Of a stretch of DNA of 64,000 nucleotides, positions 16,260 through 25,012 are shown one piece after another. The stretch is taken from assembly GCF_034111725.1 (NCBI RefSeq), contig NZ_JAWUWR010000055.1, positions 55,561 through 119,560 on the forward strand, read 5' to 3'. The notes below the pieces were generated by a model, which was given only the letters and a program-made list of their open reading frames with translations, searched no databases and was not told the DNA's origin. The translations under genes and the position numbers were made by a program. Position 1 is the stretch's first letter; every line of letters starts with the position of its first letter. The stretch is from Thalassolituus sp034111725 (lineage in GTDB: Bacteria; Pseudomonadota; Gammaproteobacteria; Pseudomonadales; Oceanobacteraceae).

Positions 16260-16748
16260 ATGACTGAGTTCTCTCATATTGATAGTCGTGGCGAAGCCTG
16301 TATGGTCGACGTCAGCGAAAAAACGCCAACCGTACGCATGGCGCAAGCCGAGGCTTTTATTACTATGCAGCCCGCTACGCTAGAAAAAATCGTTAGTGGC
16401 AATCATCATAAAGGCGCCGTGTTTGGTGTGGCACGCATTGCAGGCATTCAAGCAGCGAAACAGTGTGCCAATTTAATTCCATTATGCCATCCGTTAATGT
16501 TGTCGAAAGTCGCAGTTGATTTTGAAATCCAACAAGATAAAAACCGTGTACGCATCGTTAGCATGTGTAAATTAACGGGCCAAACTGGCGTCGAGATGGA
16601 AGCATTAACAGCCGTTTCGGTTGCTGCATTAACATTATTTGATATGTGCAAAGCAGTAGATCCAGCCATGCAAATTGATGGCATCCGCGTATTAGAAAAG
16701 GTGGGTGGTAAATCTGGACACTGGCATGTTAGCGGAGCTTCGCAATGA
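16260..16748 (+). CDS. moaC: Cyclic pyranopterin monophosphate synthase MoaC
   Basis: 162 aa. Contains MVDVSEKTPTVRMAQAEAFI, ARIAGIQAAKQCANLIPLCH and TGQTGVEMEALTAVSVAAL, the conserved blocks of MoaC; the catalytic lysine region is KVGGKSGHW near the C-terminus. It converts the MoaA product to cyclic pyranopterin monophosphate. The last four bases overlap the moaD start. Confidence 0.97.
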   Translation: MTEFSHIDSRGEACMVDVSEKTPTVRMAQAEAFITMQPATLEKIVSGNHHKGAVFGVARIAGIQAAKQCANLIPLCHPLMLSKVAVDFEIQQDKNRVRIVSMCKLTGQTGVEMEALTAVSVAALTLFDMCKAVDPAMQIDGIRVLEKVGGKSGHWHVSGASQ

Positions 16749-16993
16749 AGGTAATGTTGTTTGCACGCCTGCGTGACGATATTGGCCAACCATTTATTGA
16801 TATTGAGCTGCCTGAACCGTCTAATTTGGCAACACTAAAATCTGTAATTTCACAGCGTCACTCGCTACTGGCCGATGAAATAGAGGCCGGTCGAGTATTA
16901 ACCGCTATTAATCAGGTGTTATGCCACGATGACCAATGGCTAATTACCAGTACGGATGAAGTCGCTCTTTTTCCACCAATGACTGGCGGCTAA
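16745..16993 (+). CDS. moaD: Molybdopterin synthase small subunit MoaD
   Basis: 82 aa, ubiquitin-like fold. Begins MKVMLFARLRDDIG and ends in the diagnostic Gly-Gly (VALFPPMTGG), which is adenylylated and converted to the thiocarboxylate sulfur donor. Starts inside the end of moaC (ATGA overlap), and moaE follows one base after its stop, so the two synthase subunits are translated together. Confidence 0.95.
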   Translation: MKVMLFARLRDDIGQPFIDIELPEPSNLATLKSVISQRHSLLADEIEAGRVLTAINQVLCHDDQWLITSTDEVALFPPMTGG

Positions 16994-16994
16994 A

Positions 16995-17468
16995 ATGGAT
17001 TTCATAGCAGTGCAAAATGACGACTTCAATATCGCCAATGAATATCAGACGCTATGCGAGCAAAATACCCAAGCGGGTGCGATTGTATTTTTTAGCGGAC
17101 TCGTACGTGATCGCAACGAAGGCAGTGACGTCACCGGTTTATTTCTTGAACACTATCCCGGCATGACCGAACGTTCGCTAGAAGACATCGTTAAACAAGC
17201 ACGTCTGCGCTGGCCTATTTTCCATGTGCGATTAATTCATCGCGTAGGTCAACTCGGCATCAATGAGCAAATTGTTTTTGTCGGCGTAAGCAGCGCTCAC
17301 CGCGAAGCTGCTTTTGATGCATGCCGATTTATTATGGATTATTTAAAAACGGACGCGCCATTTTGGAAGAAAGAAACACGAACAGATGGTGCTCACTGGA
17401 TTGAAACCCAGCAAAAAGATCGAGTAGCAAAACAGGCTTGGACGAGACACCAAGCCAAACCTGAATAA
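16995..17468 (+). CDS. moaE: Molybdopterin synthase catalytic subunit MoaE
   Basis: 157 aa. The conserved core is GAIVFFSGLVRDRNEGSDV, LEHYPGMTERSLEDI, VRLIHRVGQLGI and the C-terminal FIMDYLKTDAPFWKKE, in which the lysines form the active site that accepts sulfur from the MoaD thiocarboxylate. It closes the moa operon and is followed by a terminator shared with the convergent pilU. Confidence 0.97.
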   Translation: MDFIAVQNDDFNIANEYQTLCEQNTQAGAIVFFSGLVRDRNEGSDVTGLFLEHYPGMTERSLEDIVKQARLRWPIFHVRLIHRVGQLGINEQIVFVGVSSAHREAAFDACRFIMDYLKTDAPFWKKETRTDGAHWIETQQKDRVAKQAWTRHQAKPE

Positions 17469-17480
17469 CCTGATGAAATA

Positions 17481-17509
17481 AAAAAACGCCGAAAAGTCGG
17501 CGTTTTTTT
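17481..17509. terminator. Bidirectional terminator between moaE and pilU
   Basis: AAAAAACGCCGA pairs perfectly with TCGGCGTTTTTT around a four-base loop. The A and T runs on both sides let it work for the moa operon on the plus strand and pilTU on the minus strand. Confidence 0.92.
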
Positions 17510-17534
17510 ATTTCAAACTTACATTAATTGATAC

Positions 17535-18650
17535 TTAGTCTTGCAAACGCAAGTTGTTCGAAGAGCCATCAAAACGATCCGCATTGGTTTCATTACCAAG
17601 CTTGATCATTAAACGTAAATCGTTTGGTGAATCAGCGTGAGCAATTGCATCTTCGTAAGTGATTTCGCTTTGCTCGTACAAGGAATAAAGAGCTTGATCG
17701 TAAGTCTGCATGCCGAGTTCGTTTGAACGCGCCATCAGAGCCTTCAATTCGTGTACATCGCCTTTTCGAATCAAATCCGACACCAAAGGTGTGTTCAGCA
17801 ACACTTCCACCACGGCACGACGGCCACGACCGTCAGGGGTAGGAATTAATTGCTGAGCGACGATTGCACGTAAGTTAAGCGACAAATCCATCCAAATTTG
17901 CGAATGACGTTCTTGTGGAAAGAAGTGAATAACACGATCCAGTGCTTGGTTAGCGTTGTTACCGTGCAGGGTCGCCAAACACAAGTGACCGGTTTCTGCG
18001 AAGGTAATCGCATGCTCCATTGTTTCTGCTGAACGCACCTCACCAATCATGATGACGTCGGGCGCCTGACGCAGACAATTTTTTAAGGCAACCGCAAAGG
18101 TTTCAGTATCCAAACCCACTTCGCGCTGGGTAACGATACAATTGTCATGCTGGTGAATAAATTCAATCGGATCTTCGATACTTAATATGTGGCCTTTGCT
18201 ATTACGATTACGATGACCAATCATCGCGGCTAGCGAAGTTGATTTACCGGCACCCGTTGCCCCCACAAATAGAATCAAACCACGCTTCGACATTGATAAG
18301 TCTTTAATAATGTCGGGTAAGCCCAATTGATCAACGCTAGGAATACGGGTTTCGATTCGACGTAACACCATGCCTGCCGTGTTGCGCTGAAAAAACGCAC
18401 TCGCACGGAAACGTCCAATACCAGAGGCATTAACCGCAAAATTCAATTCTTTCTTTTCTTCGAACTCGTGTTGTTGACGTTCGTTCATCATACCAACAAC
18501 AATTTCTCGGGTTTGCTCAGCACTCAATACCGTCTTATTTAAAGGCACCAGTTTACCGTGCACCTTCATCGAAGGAGGCACACCTGCAGTAATAAACAAA
18601 TCCGAGGCACTCTTTTCGACCATAAGCCGTAAAAATTTTTCCATTGACAC
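17535..18650 (-). CDS. pilU: Type IV pilus retraction ATPase accessory PilU
   Basis: 371 aa. Secretion ATPase of the PilT/PilU group: Walker A LFVGATGAGKSTSLAAM, Walker B/aspartate box SIEDPIEFIHQHD and PDVIMIGEVRSAETMEHA, and the His box CLATLHGNNANQALDR. The C-terminal extension after about residue 340 (NDLRLMIKLG) is typical of PilU. The start is GTG at 18650 with AGGAG nine bases before; an ATG two codons later is also possible. It sits 12 bases downstream of pilT, as in Pseudomonas. PilU works with PilT in pilus retraction and twitching at the inner membrane. Confidence 0.95.
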   Translation of the reverse strand: MSMEKFLRLMVEKSASDLFITAGVPPSMKVHGKLVPLNKTVLSAEQTREIVVGMMNERQQHEFEEKKELNFAVNASGIGRFRASAFFQRNTAGMVLRRIETRIPSVDQLGLPDIIKDLSMSKRGLILFVGATGAGKSTSLAAMIGHRNRNSKGHILSIEDPIEFIHQHDNCIVTQREVGLDTETFAVALKNCLRQAPDVIMIGEVRSAETMEHAITFAETGHLCLATLHGNNANQALDRVIHFFPQERHSQIWMDLSLNLRAIVAQQLIPTPDGRGRRAVVEVLLNTPLVSDLIRKGDVHELKALMARSNELGMQTYDQALYSLYEQSEITYEDAIAHADSPNDLRLMIKLGNETNADRFDGSSNNLRLQD

Positions 18651-18662
18651 GCGGATCTACTC

Positions 18663-19697
18663 CTAGAAATTTTCTGGCATTTTGGCTTTTTCTCGTGCGG
18701 TCTCACGAGATATTAATCCTTTACCGACCATGTTTTGCAAGCACTGATCCATAGTCTGCATACCGTAACTCGCGCCAGTCTGTATCGACGAGTACATTTG
18801 CGCCACTTTGTCTTCACGAATCAAATTTCGAATCGCTGGTGTGCCAATCATGATTTCATGAGCCGCAATTCGACCACCGCCGTTTTTCTTTAACAAACCC
18901 TGAGACACAACGCCTTGTAGCGACTCGGATAACATTGAGCGCACCATTGATTTTTCTTCCGCCGGAAACACGTCAACAATACGGTCAATCGTTTTTGCCG
19001 CCGAGCTGGTATGCAAAGTACCAAATACCACGTGACCGGTTTCTGCCGCGGTTAAGGCCAAACGAATGGTCTCTAAGTCGCGCATCTCACCTACGAGAAT
19101 CACGTCAGGGTCTTCACGTAACGCCGAGCGTAATGCTTCATTAAAACCTAGAGTATCGCGATGTACTTCACGCTGGTTGATCAGGCTTTTTTTGGATTCG
19201 TGTACGAATTCAATCGGGTCTTCAACCGTTAGAATATGGTTGTATTTGGTTTCATTGATGTAATCCACCATAGCCGCTAACGTCGTCGACTTACCTGAAC
19301 CTGTAGGCCCAGTCACCAGCACAATGCCGCGTGAAATATTGGCCATGTCTTTAAAGACTTGCCCCATACCTAGCTGGTCCATCGTCAAAACCTTTGACGG
19401 AATCGTACGAAACACAGCACCCGCACCGCGATTATGGTTAAAGGCGTTCACACGGAAACGGGCAACACCTGGCACTTCAAACGAAAAGTCGGTTTCTAAG
19501 AACTCTTCAAAATCCTTACGCTGCTTATCGTTCATGATGTCGTACACCAAGGCGTGTACATCTTTATGGCCCAATGGCGGCAAATTAATTCGACGCACAT
19601 CGCCGTCTACACGAATCATCGGCGGTAAATCAGCTGAAAGATGTAAATCGGATGCGCCTTGCTTCGCGCTGAATGCCAACAGTTCGGTAATATCCAT
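18663..19697 (-). CDS. pilT: Type IV pilus retraction ATPase PilT
   Basis: 344 aa from the ATG at 19697, with AGGAG five bases upstream (a GTG two codons earlier lies inside that site). Motifs: ITELLAFSAKQGASDLHLSA at the N-terminus, Walker A LVTGPTGSGKSTTLAAM, TVEDPIEFVHESKKSLINQR, Walker B PDVILVGEMRDLETIRLAL, and the His box VFGTLHTSSAAKTIDRI. The conserved C-terminal AIRNLIREDKVAQM helix required for retraction is present. PilT depolymerises pilin for twitching motility, adhesion and DNA uptake. Divergent from yggS, a common gammaproteobacterial arrangement. Confidence 0.97.
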   Translation of the reverse strand: MDITELLAFSAKQGASDLHLSADLPPMIRVDGDVRRINLPPLGHKDVHALVYDIMNDKQRKDFEEFLETDFSFEVPGVARFRVNAFNHNRGAGAVFRTIPSKVLTMDQLGMGQVFKDMANISRGIVLVTGPTGSGKSTTLAAMVDYINETKYNHILTVEDPIEFVHESKKSLINQREVHRDTLGFNEALRSALREDPDVILVGEMRDLETIRLALTAAETGHVVFGTLHTSSAAKTIDRIVDVFPAEEKSMVRSMLSESLQGVVSQGLLKKNGGGRIAAHEIMIGTPAIRNLIREDKVAQMYSSIQTGASYGMQTMDQCLQNMVGKGLISRETAREKAKMPENF

Positions 19698-19856
19698 AGC
19701 CACTCCTATGTAAAAAGATGCTTATCGGGTGCAACGCTAACTTTGATGACTCTAGCCTACGCTGACCGTTTCGCTGATGTCTGGTGTATCATGATCAAGA
19801 CTAGCATTCGTTGACCAGGTTCACTGAATCCACACATCCTAAACAAAGCCTTTGTA

Positions 19857-20543
19857 ATGTCTACTATTGAAACTCAATACCAGCATGTTGTTAATCGAAT
19901 ACACAGCGCATGTGACGCCAGTGGCCGCTCACGCGGTGATGTGTGCCTCTTAGCCGTCAGCAAAACCAAGCCTGCAGAGATGGTCGAGGCATGCTATCGC
20001 ATGGGACAGCGGAGCTTTGGCGAAAACTATCTCCAAGATGGCTTAGACAAAATAACCGCTCTAAGCCACTTGTCTGATATTGAGTGGCACTTCATCGGTC
20101 CGCTGCAATCCAATAAAACGCGCCCTGTCGCTAATCACTTCCAATGGTTAGAAACCCTTGATCGCGAAAAAATAGCCGTGCGCCTCAATGAGCAACGACC
20201 AGAGAGCCTGCCACCGCTGAATGTCCTCATTCAGGTCAATATCAGCGACGAACCACAAAAAGCCGGCATCGCAACAAACGACGTTGCCACCTTCGCTCAA
20301 CAGCTACAATCGTTGCCTAAGCTTAAGGTGCGTGGTCTCATGTGCATCCCTGAAGATACTCCTAATGAAGAGCACTTGCGCCATCAGTTTGAACGCATGC
20401 AGCAACTTCTTCAGGAACTTCAGCAAATCGTTCCAGAAGCTGACACCTTGTCGATGGGAATGTCAGGAGACCTAGAATTAGCCATCGCTTGTGGCTCAAC
20501 CCAAGTTCGTATTGGCACCGATATTTTTGGCGCACGTAATTAG
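19857..20543 (+). CDS. yggS: PLP homeostasis protein YggS/PLPBP
   Basis: 228 aa alanine-racemase-fold protein. The PLP lysine lies in CLLAVSKTKPAEMV; SFGENYLQDGLDKI, WHFIGPLQSNKTRPVA and the phosphate-binding SMGMSGDLELAIACGSTQVR complete the family signature. These proteins are cytoplasmic, have no known catalytic activity and buffer pyridoxal phosphate, affecting amino-acid pools. First gene of yggS-proC-yggT-yggU, the conserved order. Confidence 0.95.
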   Translation: MSTIETQYQHVVNRIHSACDASGRSRGDVCLLAVSKTKPAEMVEACYRMGQRSFGENYLQDGLDKITALSHLSDIEWHFIGPLQSNKTRPVANHFQWLETLDREKIAVRLNEQRPESLPPLNVLIQVNISDEPQKAGIATNDVATFAQQLQSLPKLKVRGLMCIPEDTPNEEHLRHQFERMQQLLQELQQIVPEADTLSMGMSGDLELAIACGSTQVRIGTDIFGARN

Positions 20544-20607
20544 CAACACCCGCTACTCTAGAAAACAACGGCCTGTCTTATCAGCCGAATAGATACAAGG
20601 AACAAAA

Positions 20608-21426
20608 ATGACTCAAATTGCATTCATTGGCGGCGGCAACATGGCTACCAGCATCATTGGTGGCTTAATTCGTCAAGGTAACATCAGCGCAGACTTAATC
20701 CACGTCAGCGATCCAGGTGCCGAACAGCGAGAAAAGCTTGCCGAGACATTTGCGGTTAACACGCACGCCGACAACCAAGAGGCCATCGCCAATGCCGGTG
20801 TTGTCATATTGGCTGTAAAACCGCAAATGATGAAAGACGTTCTTCTGCCGCTAAAAGCGACCTTGTCGGCACGTCAGCCGCTGATCATATCCATTGCTGC
20901 GGGAATCAACCTACCCTCACTGCAAGCATGGAGTGGCTGTAAATCCGTTGTGCGCTCAATGCCAAACACACCGGCATTAACAGGCACTGGCGCTACCGGC
21001 TTATTCGCCAGTAGTGAAGTCACCTTGGATCAACGCAACCAAGCCGATGCACTACTGCAAGCGACCGGCATTACCGTGTGGGTGAAAACCGAAGCAGAGA
21101 TCGACGCAGTGACCGCCCTATCCGGTAGTGGCCCGGCGTATTACTTCCTACTCATGGAAGCAATGATCGCCGCAGGACGAGAGTTAGGTTTAAGTGAAGA
21201 AACCGCGACTAAGCTTACATTGCAAACGGCATTAGGAGCCGGACAGATGGCCATGAATGCCGATGTTAATCCCGCTGAACTACGCCGTCGCGTGACATCA
21301 CCTGGTGGCACTACCGAACGAGCCATTGCCACCTTCGAAGGCGCGCACCTGCGTGACATCGTTAGCGCCGCGATGAAATCCGCCTGCAACCGTGCCGCGG
21401 AACTGAGCGAACAGCTAGGTGACTGA
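20608..21426 (+). CDS. proC: Pyrroline-5-carboxylate reductase ProC
   Basis: 272 aa. N-terminal Rossmann motif IAFIGGGNMATSIIGGL, then VILAVKPQMMKDVL, the central RSMPNTPALTGTGATGLF, and the C-terminal dimer and substrate region ALSGSGPAYYFLLMEAM and RRRVTSPGGTTERAI. Catalyses the last step of proline synthesis with NAD(P)H. An AAGGAACAAAA leader provides the ribosome site. Proline is also a compatible solute, in keeping with the ectoine genes elsewhere in the window, though that link is only thematic. Confidence 0.97.
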   Translation: MTQIAFIGGGNMATSIIGGLIRQGNISADLIHVSDPGAEQREKLAETFAVNTHADNQEAIANAGVVILAVKPQMMKDVLLPLKATLSARQPLIISIAAGINLPSLQAWSGCKSVVRSMPNTPALTGTGATGLFASSEVTLDQRNQADALLQATGITVWVKTEAEIDAVTALSGSGPAYYFLLMEAMIAAGRELGLSEETATKLTLQTALGAGQMAMNADVNPAELRRRVTSPGGTTERAIATFEGAHLRDIVSAAMKSACNRAAELSEQLGD

Positions 21427-21522
21427 ATAAGGCAGGATAGGCACTGGTAAATTACCGCCAGTGCCCATATGTTAAGAACATCGCCAGTCTACTGGCATAA
21501 ATTAAGAGTTGATGGAGTTTTC

Positions 21523-22110
21523 ATGTCCACCTTGTCTCAAGTAGGTATGCTTTTAGCCAACACAATAGGCAGCATGGTTCTGTTGATTGTTGTATTACGG
21601 TTTTTATTACAGCTGGTACGCGCTGACTTTTATAACCCGTTATCACAGTTTATTGTGCGCTTCACCAATCCAGCACTGATTCCACTGCGTAAAGTTATTC
21701 CGGGTTTTGGCGGCTTAGATGTAGCCTCTATCGTGCTGGCACTCATTACTCAATACCTGCTGTTAGCCATACTAGTCTTTATCGCTACAGGTTCTATTAA
21801 CTTGCCCTGGCTCGCCATGATTCCTTGGGCACCGGTCGCCCTGTTCTCGCTAATTTTAAAGATCTATTTTTGGGGTCTTTTAATCACAGTTATTGCATCT
21901 TGGATTGCGCCTAACTCCTACAATCCAGCGCTAATACTGATTAATCAAATACTGGAACCTGCCATTCGACCAATCCGTAAAATACTACCTGACATGGGCG
22001 GATTAGATTTATCACCGATTGTTGTCTTTCTAAGCATCCAAGTGATTGAAATCGCCGTACTAGGCCCCCTAGCCCAAGCAGTAGGTATGCCCGCAGGCCT
22101 TATGTTGTAA
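21523..22110 (+). CDS. yggT: YggT-family membrane protein
   Basis: 195 aa from the ATG at 21523, which has GGAG five bases upstream. Two YggT repeats are present: each has hydrophobic helices followed by a conserved Pro/Arg segment, NPALIPLRKVIPGFGGLDVA in the first and EPAIRPIRKILPDMGGLDLS in the second. Inner-membrane protein, four or more helices. Relatives (CCB3 in chloroplasts, YlmG in Gram-positives) are linked to cytochrome assembly and envelope or division functions; the bacterial role is not settled. Fixed neighbour of proC and yggU. Confidence 0.92.
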   Translation: MSTLSQVGMLLANTIGSMVLLIVVLRFLLQLVRADFYNPLSQFIVRFTNPALIPLRKVIPGFGGLDVASIVLALITQYLLLAILVFIATGSINLPWLAMIPWAPVALFSLILKIYFWGLLITVIASWIAPNSYNPALILINQILEPAIRPIRKILPDMGGLDLSPIVVFLSIQVIEIAVLGPLAQAVGMPAGLML

Positions 22111-22113
22111 AGC

Positions 22114-22407
22114 ATGAATCTTTTCTACCAATGGCAGGATGGGGATCTTATCCTCACCTGCCACCTCCAGCCGAAAGCCAGTAAAGATGAGTTTGTCGGC
22201 GAATACGGCGAAGCGATCAAAATCCGAATTAAAGCCGCCCCGATTGAAGGTAAAGCCAACGCTGCCCTGATTGCCTTCTTAGCCAAACAGTTTGGTGTCA
22301 GCAAGCGTGATGTTGAGTTAATTAGTGGTGAGTTGAATAAGCATAAGCGGGTGCGAGTATCGCAGCCAAAGAAGATACCGGAGGCGTTGGCGGCTGTTTT
22401 GTTGTAG
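22114..22407 (+). CDS. yggU: DUF167 family protein YggU
   Basis: 97 aa. Typical blocks are LTCHLQPKASKDEFVGEYG, IRIKAAPIEGKANAALIAFL and VELISGELNKHKRVRV. Small cytoplasmic protein of unknown function that follows yggT in many proteobacteria; three bases separate the two genes here. Confidence 0.92.
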   Translation: MNLFYQWQDGDLILTCHLQPKASKDEFVGEYGEAIKIRIKAAPIEGKANAALIAFLAKQFGVSKRDVELISGELNKHKRVRVSQPKKIPEALAAVLL

Positions 22408-22740
22408 CTGCTGGTTCTTTTCGCAATAAAACAAAAGGTATGTATTTCTCAAGATTTATTTACTCGGAGACCTGGTAGGAGGTACTCAGGGAGCGCCAGC
22501 GAGCAGTGCAGAAAGCAGTGATAATATTTTCGAGCTCATCGCGACTACGAACAAAATGCGTTCGTTGAATCGCTCCTACAAGCCCACCGAATACGCCCAA
22601 AAATTTTTCAAATCCACTCGAATTCCCGAGCAGCTTCCCTCCCAGAGAAAAGCGCCTCACACAGTGAATGAGAACCCTCTTTAATCCTGCTACACTGCGC
22701 TGCTAAAATTTGAACCCCTAGTTACGGATATCCACCCTCG
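22408..22740. other. Intergenic region carrying a dispersed repeat, upstream of metX
   Basis: 333 bases without a supported gene. The repeat copy at 22475-22579 occupies its middle. The bases just after the yggU stop (22407-22421, GCTGCTGGTTCTTTT) also resemble the flank of the second repeat copy, so the element may be longer than its well-matched core. The metX promoter should lie after 22580; no riboswitch-like structure was apparent there. Confidence 0.5.
22475..22579. repeat. MITE-like dispersed repeat, copy 1
   Basis: Begins GTAGGAG and ends CTCCTAC, so the ends are inverted repeats. The first 35 bases (22475-22509) are identical to the reverse complement of 53678-53712. The last 37 bases match the other end of that copy with a few differences and contain a hairpin ACGAAC...GTTCGT. 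The middle 30 bases differ. No transposase is encoded, and the short open frame across it is not considered real. Confidence 0.85.
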
Positions 22741-23904
22741 ATGCCGGATGTTATTCCTCATGATTCCGTCGGTCTGGTCAGCCCGAGAACACAGCATTTC
22801 GATGAGCCTCTGACGTTACGCAGTGGCCGTGTGTTGCCGCAGTATGATCTTGTCTACGAAACCTACGGTGAACTGAACGCCGATTGCTCTAATGCCATTT
22901 TGATTTGTCATGCATTAAGTGGTGATCATCATGCGGCGGGCTATCACAGTATGGATGATAAAAAACCCGGTTGGTGGGATTCGTGTATTGGCCCCGGCAA
23001 ACCCATTGATACACGCCGTTTTTATGTTGTTGCGTTGAATAATCTAGGTGGTTGCGCAGGTTCCACTGGACCAACCAGCATCAACCCAGAGACTGGGGAG
23101 GTATACGGCCCAGAGTTTCCGATTGTTGCGGTACGCGATTGGGTACAAAGCCAAGCACGCTTAGCCGATGCTTTAGGCATCCAGCAATGGGCCGCAGTGG
23201 TCGGTGGCTCTCTGGGTGGTATGCAGGTATTGCGCTGGTCTATACAGTACCCTGATCGTGTTAAGCATGCCGTCGTCATTGCCTCTGCACCTAAGCTTTC
23301 GGCGCAAAATATTGCGTTCAACGAAGTCGCACGTCAGGCCATTGCTAAAGATCCGGACTTCCACGATGGTTGGTATCACAAGCACGGTACCATCCCTAAA
23401 TCCGGCTTAATGCAGGCGCGTATGTTAGGTCACCTGACCTATTTATCCGATGATGCCATGCGCGAAAAATTTGGCCGCGAACTGCGTGAAGGCAAATTGA
23501 ACTTCAGCTTTGCGCCTGAATTTGAGGTCGAGAGTTACTTACATTATCAGGGCGAAAAGTTCAGCACACGCTTTGACGCCAACACTTATATGTTGATGAC
23601 TAAGGCGCTGGATTACTTCGACCCTGCCCGCGACTACGACAACGATTTAGTAAAGTGTTTAAGTCAGTCTAAATGCGATTTTCTTGTAATCTCGTTCACG
23701 ACCGATTGGCGCTTTGCACCTGAGCGCTCGTTAGAAATTGTTAATGCATTAACCCATGCTGATAAAAACGTCAGTTATGCCTGTATTGAATCAACTAATG
23801 GCCACGACGCCTTCTTGCTGCCCATTCCACGCTATCTCAATTTATTCCATGCCTACATGGAACGCGTGGCGACAAGCTGCAATCTACCGGAGGTAAGCGC
23901 ATGA
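22741..23904 (+). CDS. metX: Homoserine O-acyltransferase MetX (succinyl or acetyl donor)
   Basis: 387 aa alpha/beta hydrolase. The nucleophile serine is in AAVVGGSLGGMQVLRWSIQY, the oxyanion region in ILICHALSGDHHAAG, with NNLGGCAGSTGPTSINPETG as the family block; the catalytic Asp and His fall in FTTDWRFAPERS and ESTNGHDAFLLP. It acylates homoserine in methionine synthesis. In gammaproteobacteria with metW next door the donor is usually succinyl-CoA (MetXS), but sequence alone does not settle this. Overlaps metW by four bases. Confidence 0.95.
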   Translation: MPDVIPHDSVGLVSPRTQHFDEPLTLRSGRVLPQYDLVYETYGELNADCSNAILICHALSGDHHAAGYHSMDDKKPGWWDSCIGPGKPIDTRRFYVVALNNLGGCAGSTGPTSINPETGEVYGPEFPIVAVRDWVQSQARLADALGIQQWAAVVGGSLGGMQVLRWSIQYPDRVKHAVVIASAPKLSAQNIAFNEVARQAIAKDPDFHDGWYHKHGTIPKSGLMQARMLGHLTYLSDDAMREKFGRELREGKLNFSFAPEFEVESYLHYQGEKFSTRFDANTYMLMTKALDYFDPARDYDNDLVKCLSQSKCDFLVISFTTDWRFAPERSLEIVNALTHADKNVSYACIESTNGHDAFLLPIPRYLNLFHAYMERVATSCNLPEVSA

Positions 23905-24503
23905 GCGGCCTACGCGAAGATCTCGCTATTATTCAACAATGGGTGAAACCGAACAGCCAAGTTCTCGACTTAGGTTGTGGTGAAGGTACGTTGTTACGCT
24001 ACCTTCAAGATAGTAAAAATGTACGCGGCTATGGCTTAGAGATTGACGACGATAAAATTACCGCCTGTATTCGCAACGGTGTTAATGTTATTGAACAAAA
24101 TCTTGATAATGGCCTCAGTAATTTTCGCGATAGCAGCATTGATACGGTCATAATGACCCAAGCACTGCAAGCGGTACAACGCCCTGACCTACTGTTAGAT
24201 GAAATGCTACGCATTGGCAAAGAGGCTATTGTCACCTTTCCTAACTTTGGCTACTGGCGCACGCGTTTTTACCTTATGCTCAAAGGCCGTATGCCGATGT
24301 CGGAAACATTGCCATACAACTGGTACGATACTCCGAATATTCATATGTGTACCTTCCGTGACTTTGAAGTGTTATGCCGGGGAAAAGGTATTCGTATTTT
24401 AAATAAAACCGTTGTCGACGATCAGCATAAAGAACACTGGCGCATGCAAGTATGGCCAGCTATGTTGGGCGAGATTGCGGTTTACCACATCACAAGGAGA
24501 TAG
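23901..24503 (+). CDS. metW: Methionine biosynthesis protein MetW
   Basis: 200 aa class I methyltransferase-like fold: SQVLDLGCGEGTLLRYLQ is the nucleotide-binding loop, followed by YGLEIDDDKITACIRNGVNV, VIMTQALQAVQRPDLLLDEM and the family-specific PNFGYWRTRFYLMLKGRMP. MetW pairs with MetX and is needed for its activity in several proteobacteria; methyltransferase activity is not established. ATGA overlap with metX shows tight coupling. Confidence 0.95.
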   Translation: MSGLREDLAIIQQWVKPNSQVLDLGCGEGTLLRYLQDSKNVRGYGLEIDDDKITACIRNGVNVIEQNLDNGLSNFRDSSIDTVIMTQALQAVQRPDLLLDEMLRIGKEAIVTFPNFGYWRTRFYLMLKGRMPMSETLPYNWYDTPNIHMCTFRDFEVLCRGKGIRILNKTVVDDQHKEHWRMQVWPAMLGEIAVYHITRR

Positions 24504-24507
24504 ACTG

Positions 24508-24975
24508 ATGAAATCACTAATCTTACGTCAATTTGCTCACTTTATTGCTGCTGTTCTTGTTTTATTGAGCGCTAGTGCACAAGCCGCTGATACCGGTGAA
24601 CAGAAAAAGGTTTTTGGTAAATATGAAGTTCACTACATTGGTTTAAATTCGAGCTTTTTACCTGAAGACGCTGCTGCGGCATACAACATCCCGCGCTCTC
24701 GCTCGTTAGGTTATTTAAGCATCTCTGTCCTTAAGGACGAAGGCGGTGAATTAGCTGTGCCTGTTGGAGCAAAACTGACGGGGACTATCCGTAATTTAAT
24801 TGGTCAGCTGCGTGAACTTGAATTTCGTGAAATTCGAGAAACTAATGCGGTGTATTACATTTCGACCTTCCGCTTTGACGATAAAGACATGTACACAATT
24901 GACCTAAAAGCGACACCAGAAGGCCAACCACGTACTTTTGATGTCACTTTTAGTCAGCAATTTTATCAAGAATAG
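24508..24975 (+). CDS. Secreted DUF4426 protein
   Basis: 155 aa from the ATG at 24508 with AAGGAG eight bases upstream, directly after metW. A signal peptide (MKSLILRQFAHFIAAVLVLL then SASAQAA) is followed by the DUF4426 domain: FGKYEVHYIGLNSSFLPEDA, AAAYNIPRSRSLGYLSISV and TFDVTFSQQFYQE. Periplasmic, role unknown. The metX-metW-DUF4426-rdgB order is conserved in pseudomonads and relatives. Confidence 0.9.
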   Translation: MKSLILRQFAHFIAAVLVLLSASAQAADTGEQKKVFGKYEVHYIGLNSSFLPEDAAAAYNIPRSRSLGYLSISVLKDEGGELAVPVGAKLTGTIRNLIGQLRELEFREIRETNAVYYISTFRFDDKDMYTIDLKATPEGQPRTFDVTFSQQFYQE

Positions 24976-25012
24976 TGTTATCGAATTCCGATAGATTGAG
25001 CGAACGAAAAAT

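Noticed and set aside
22460..22660. Minus-strand 66-codon frame across repeat copy 1
   Set aside because: It spans a non-coding repeat. The equivalent stretch of copy 2 does not keep the same protein.
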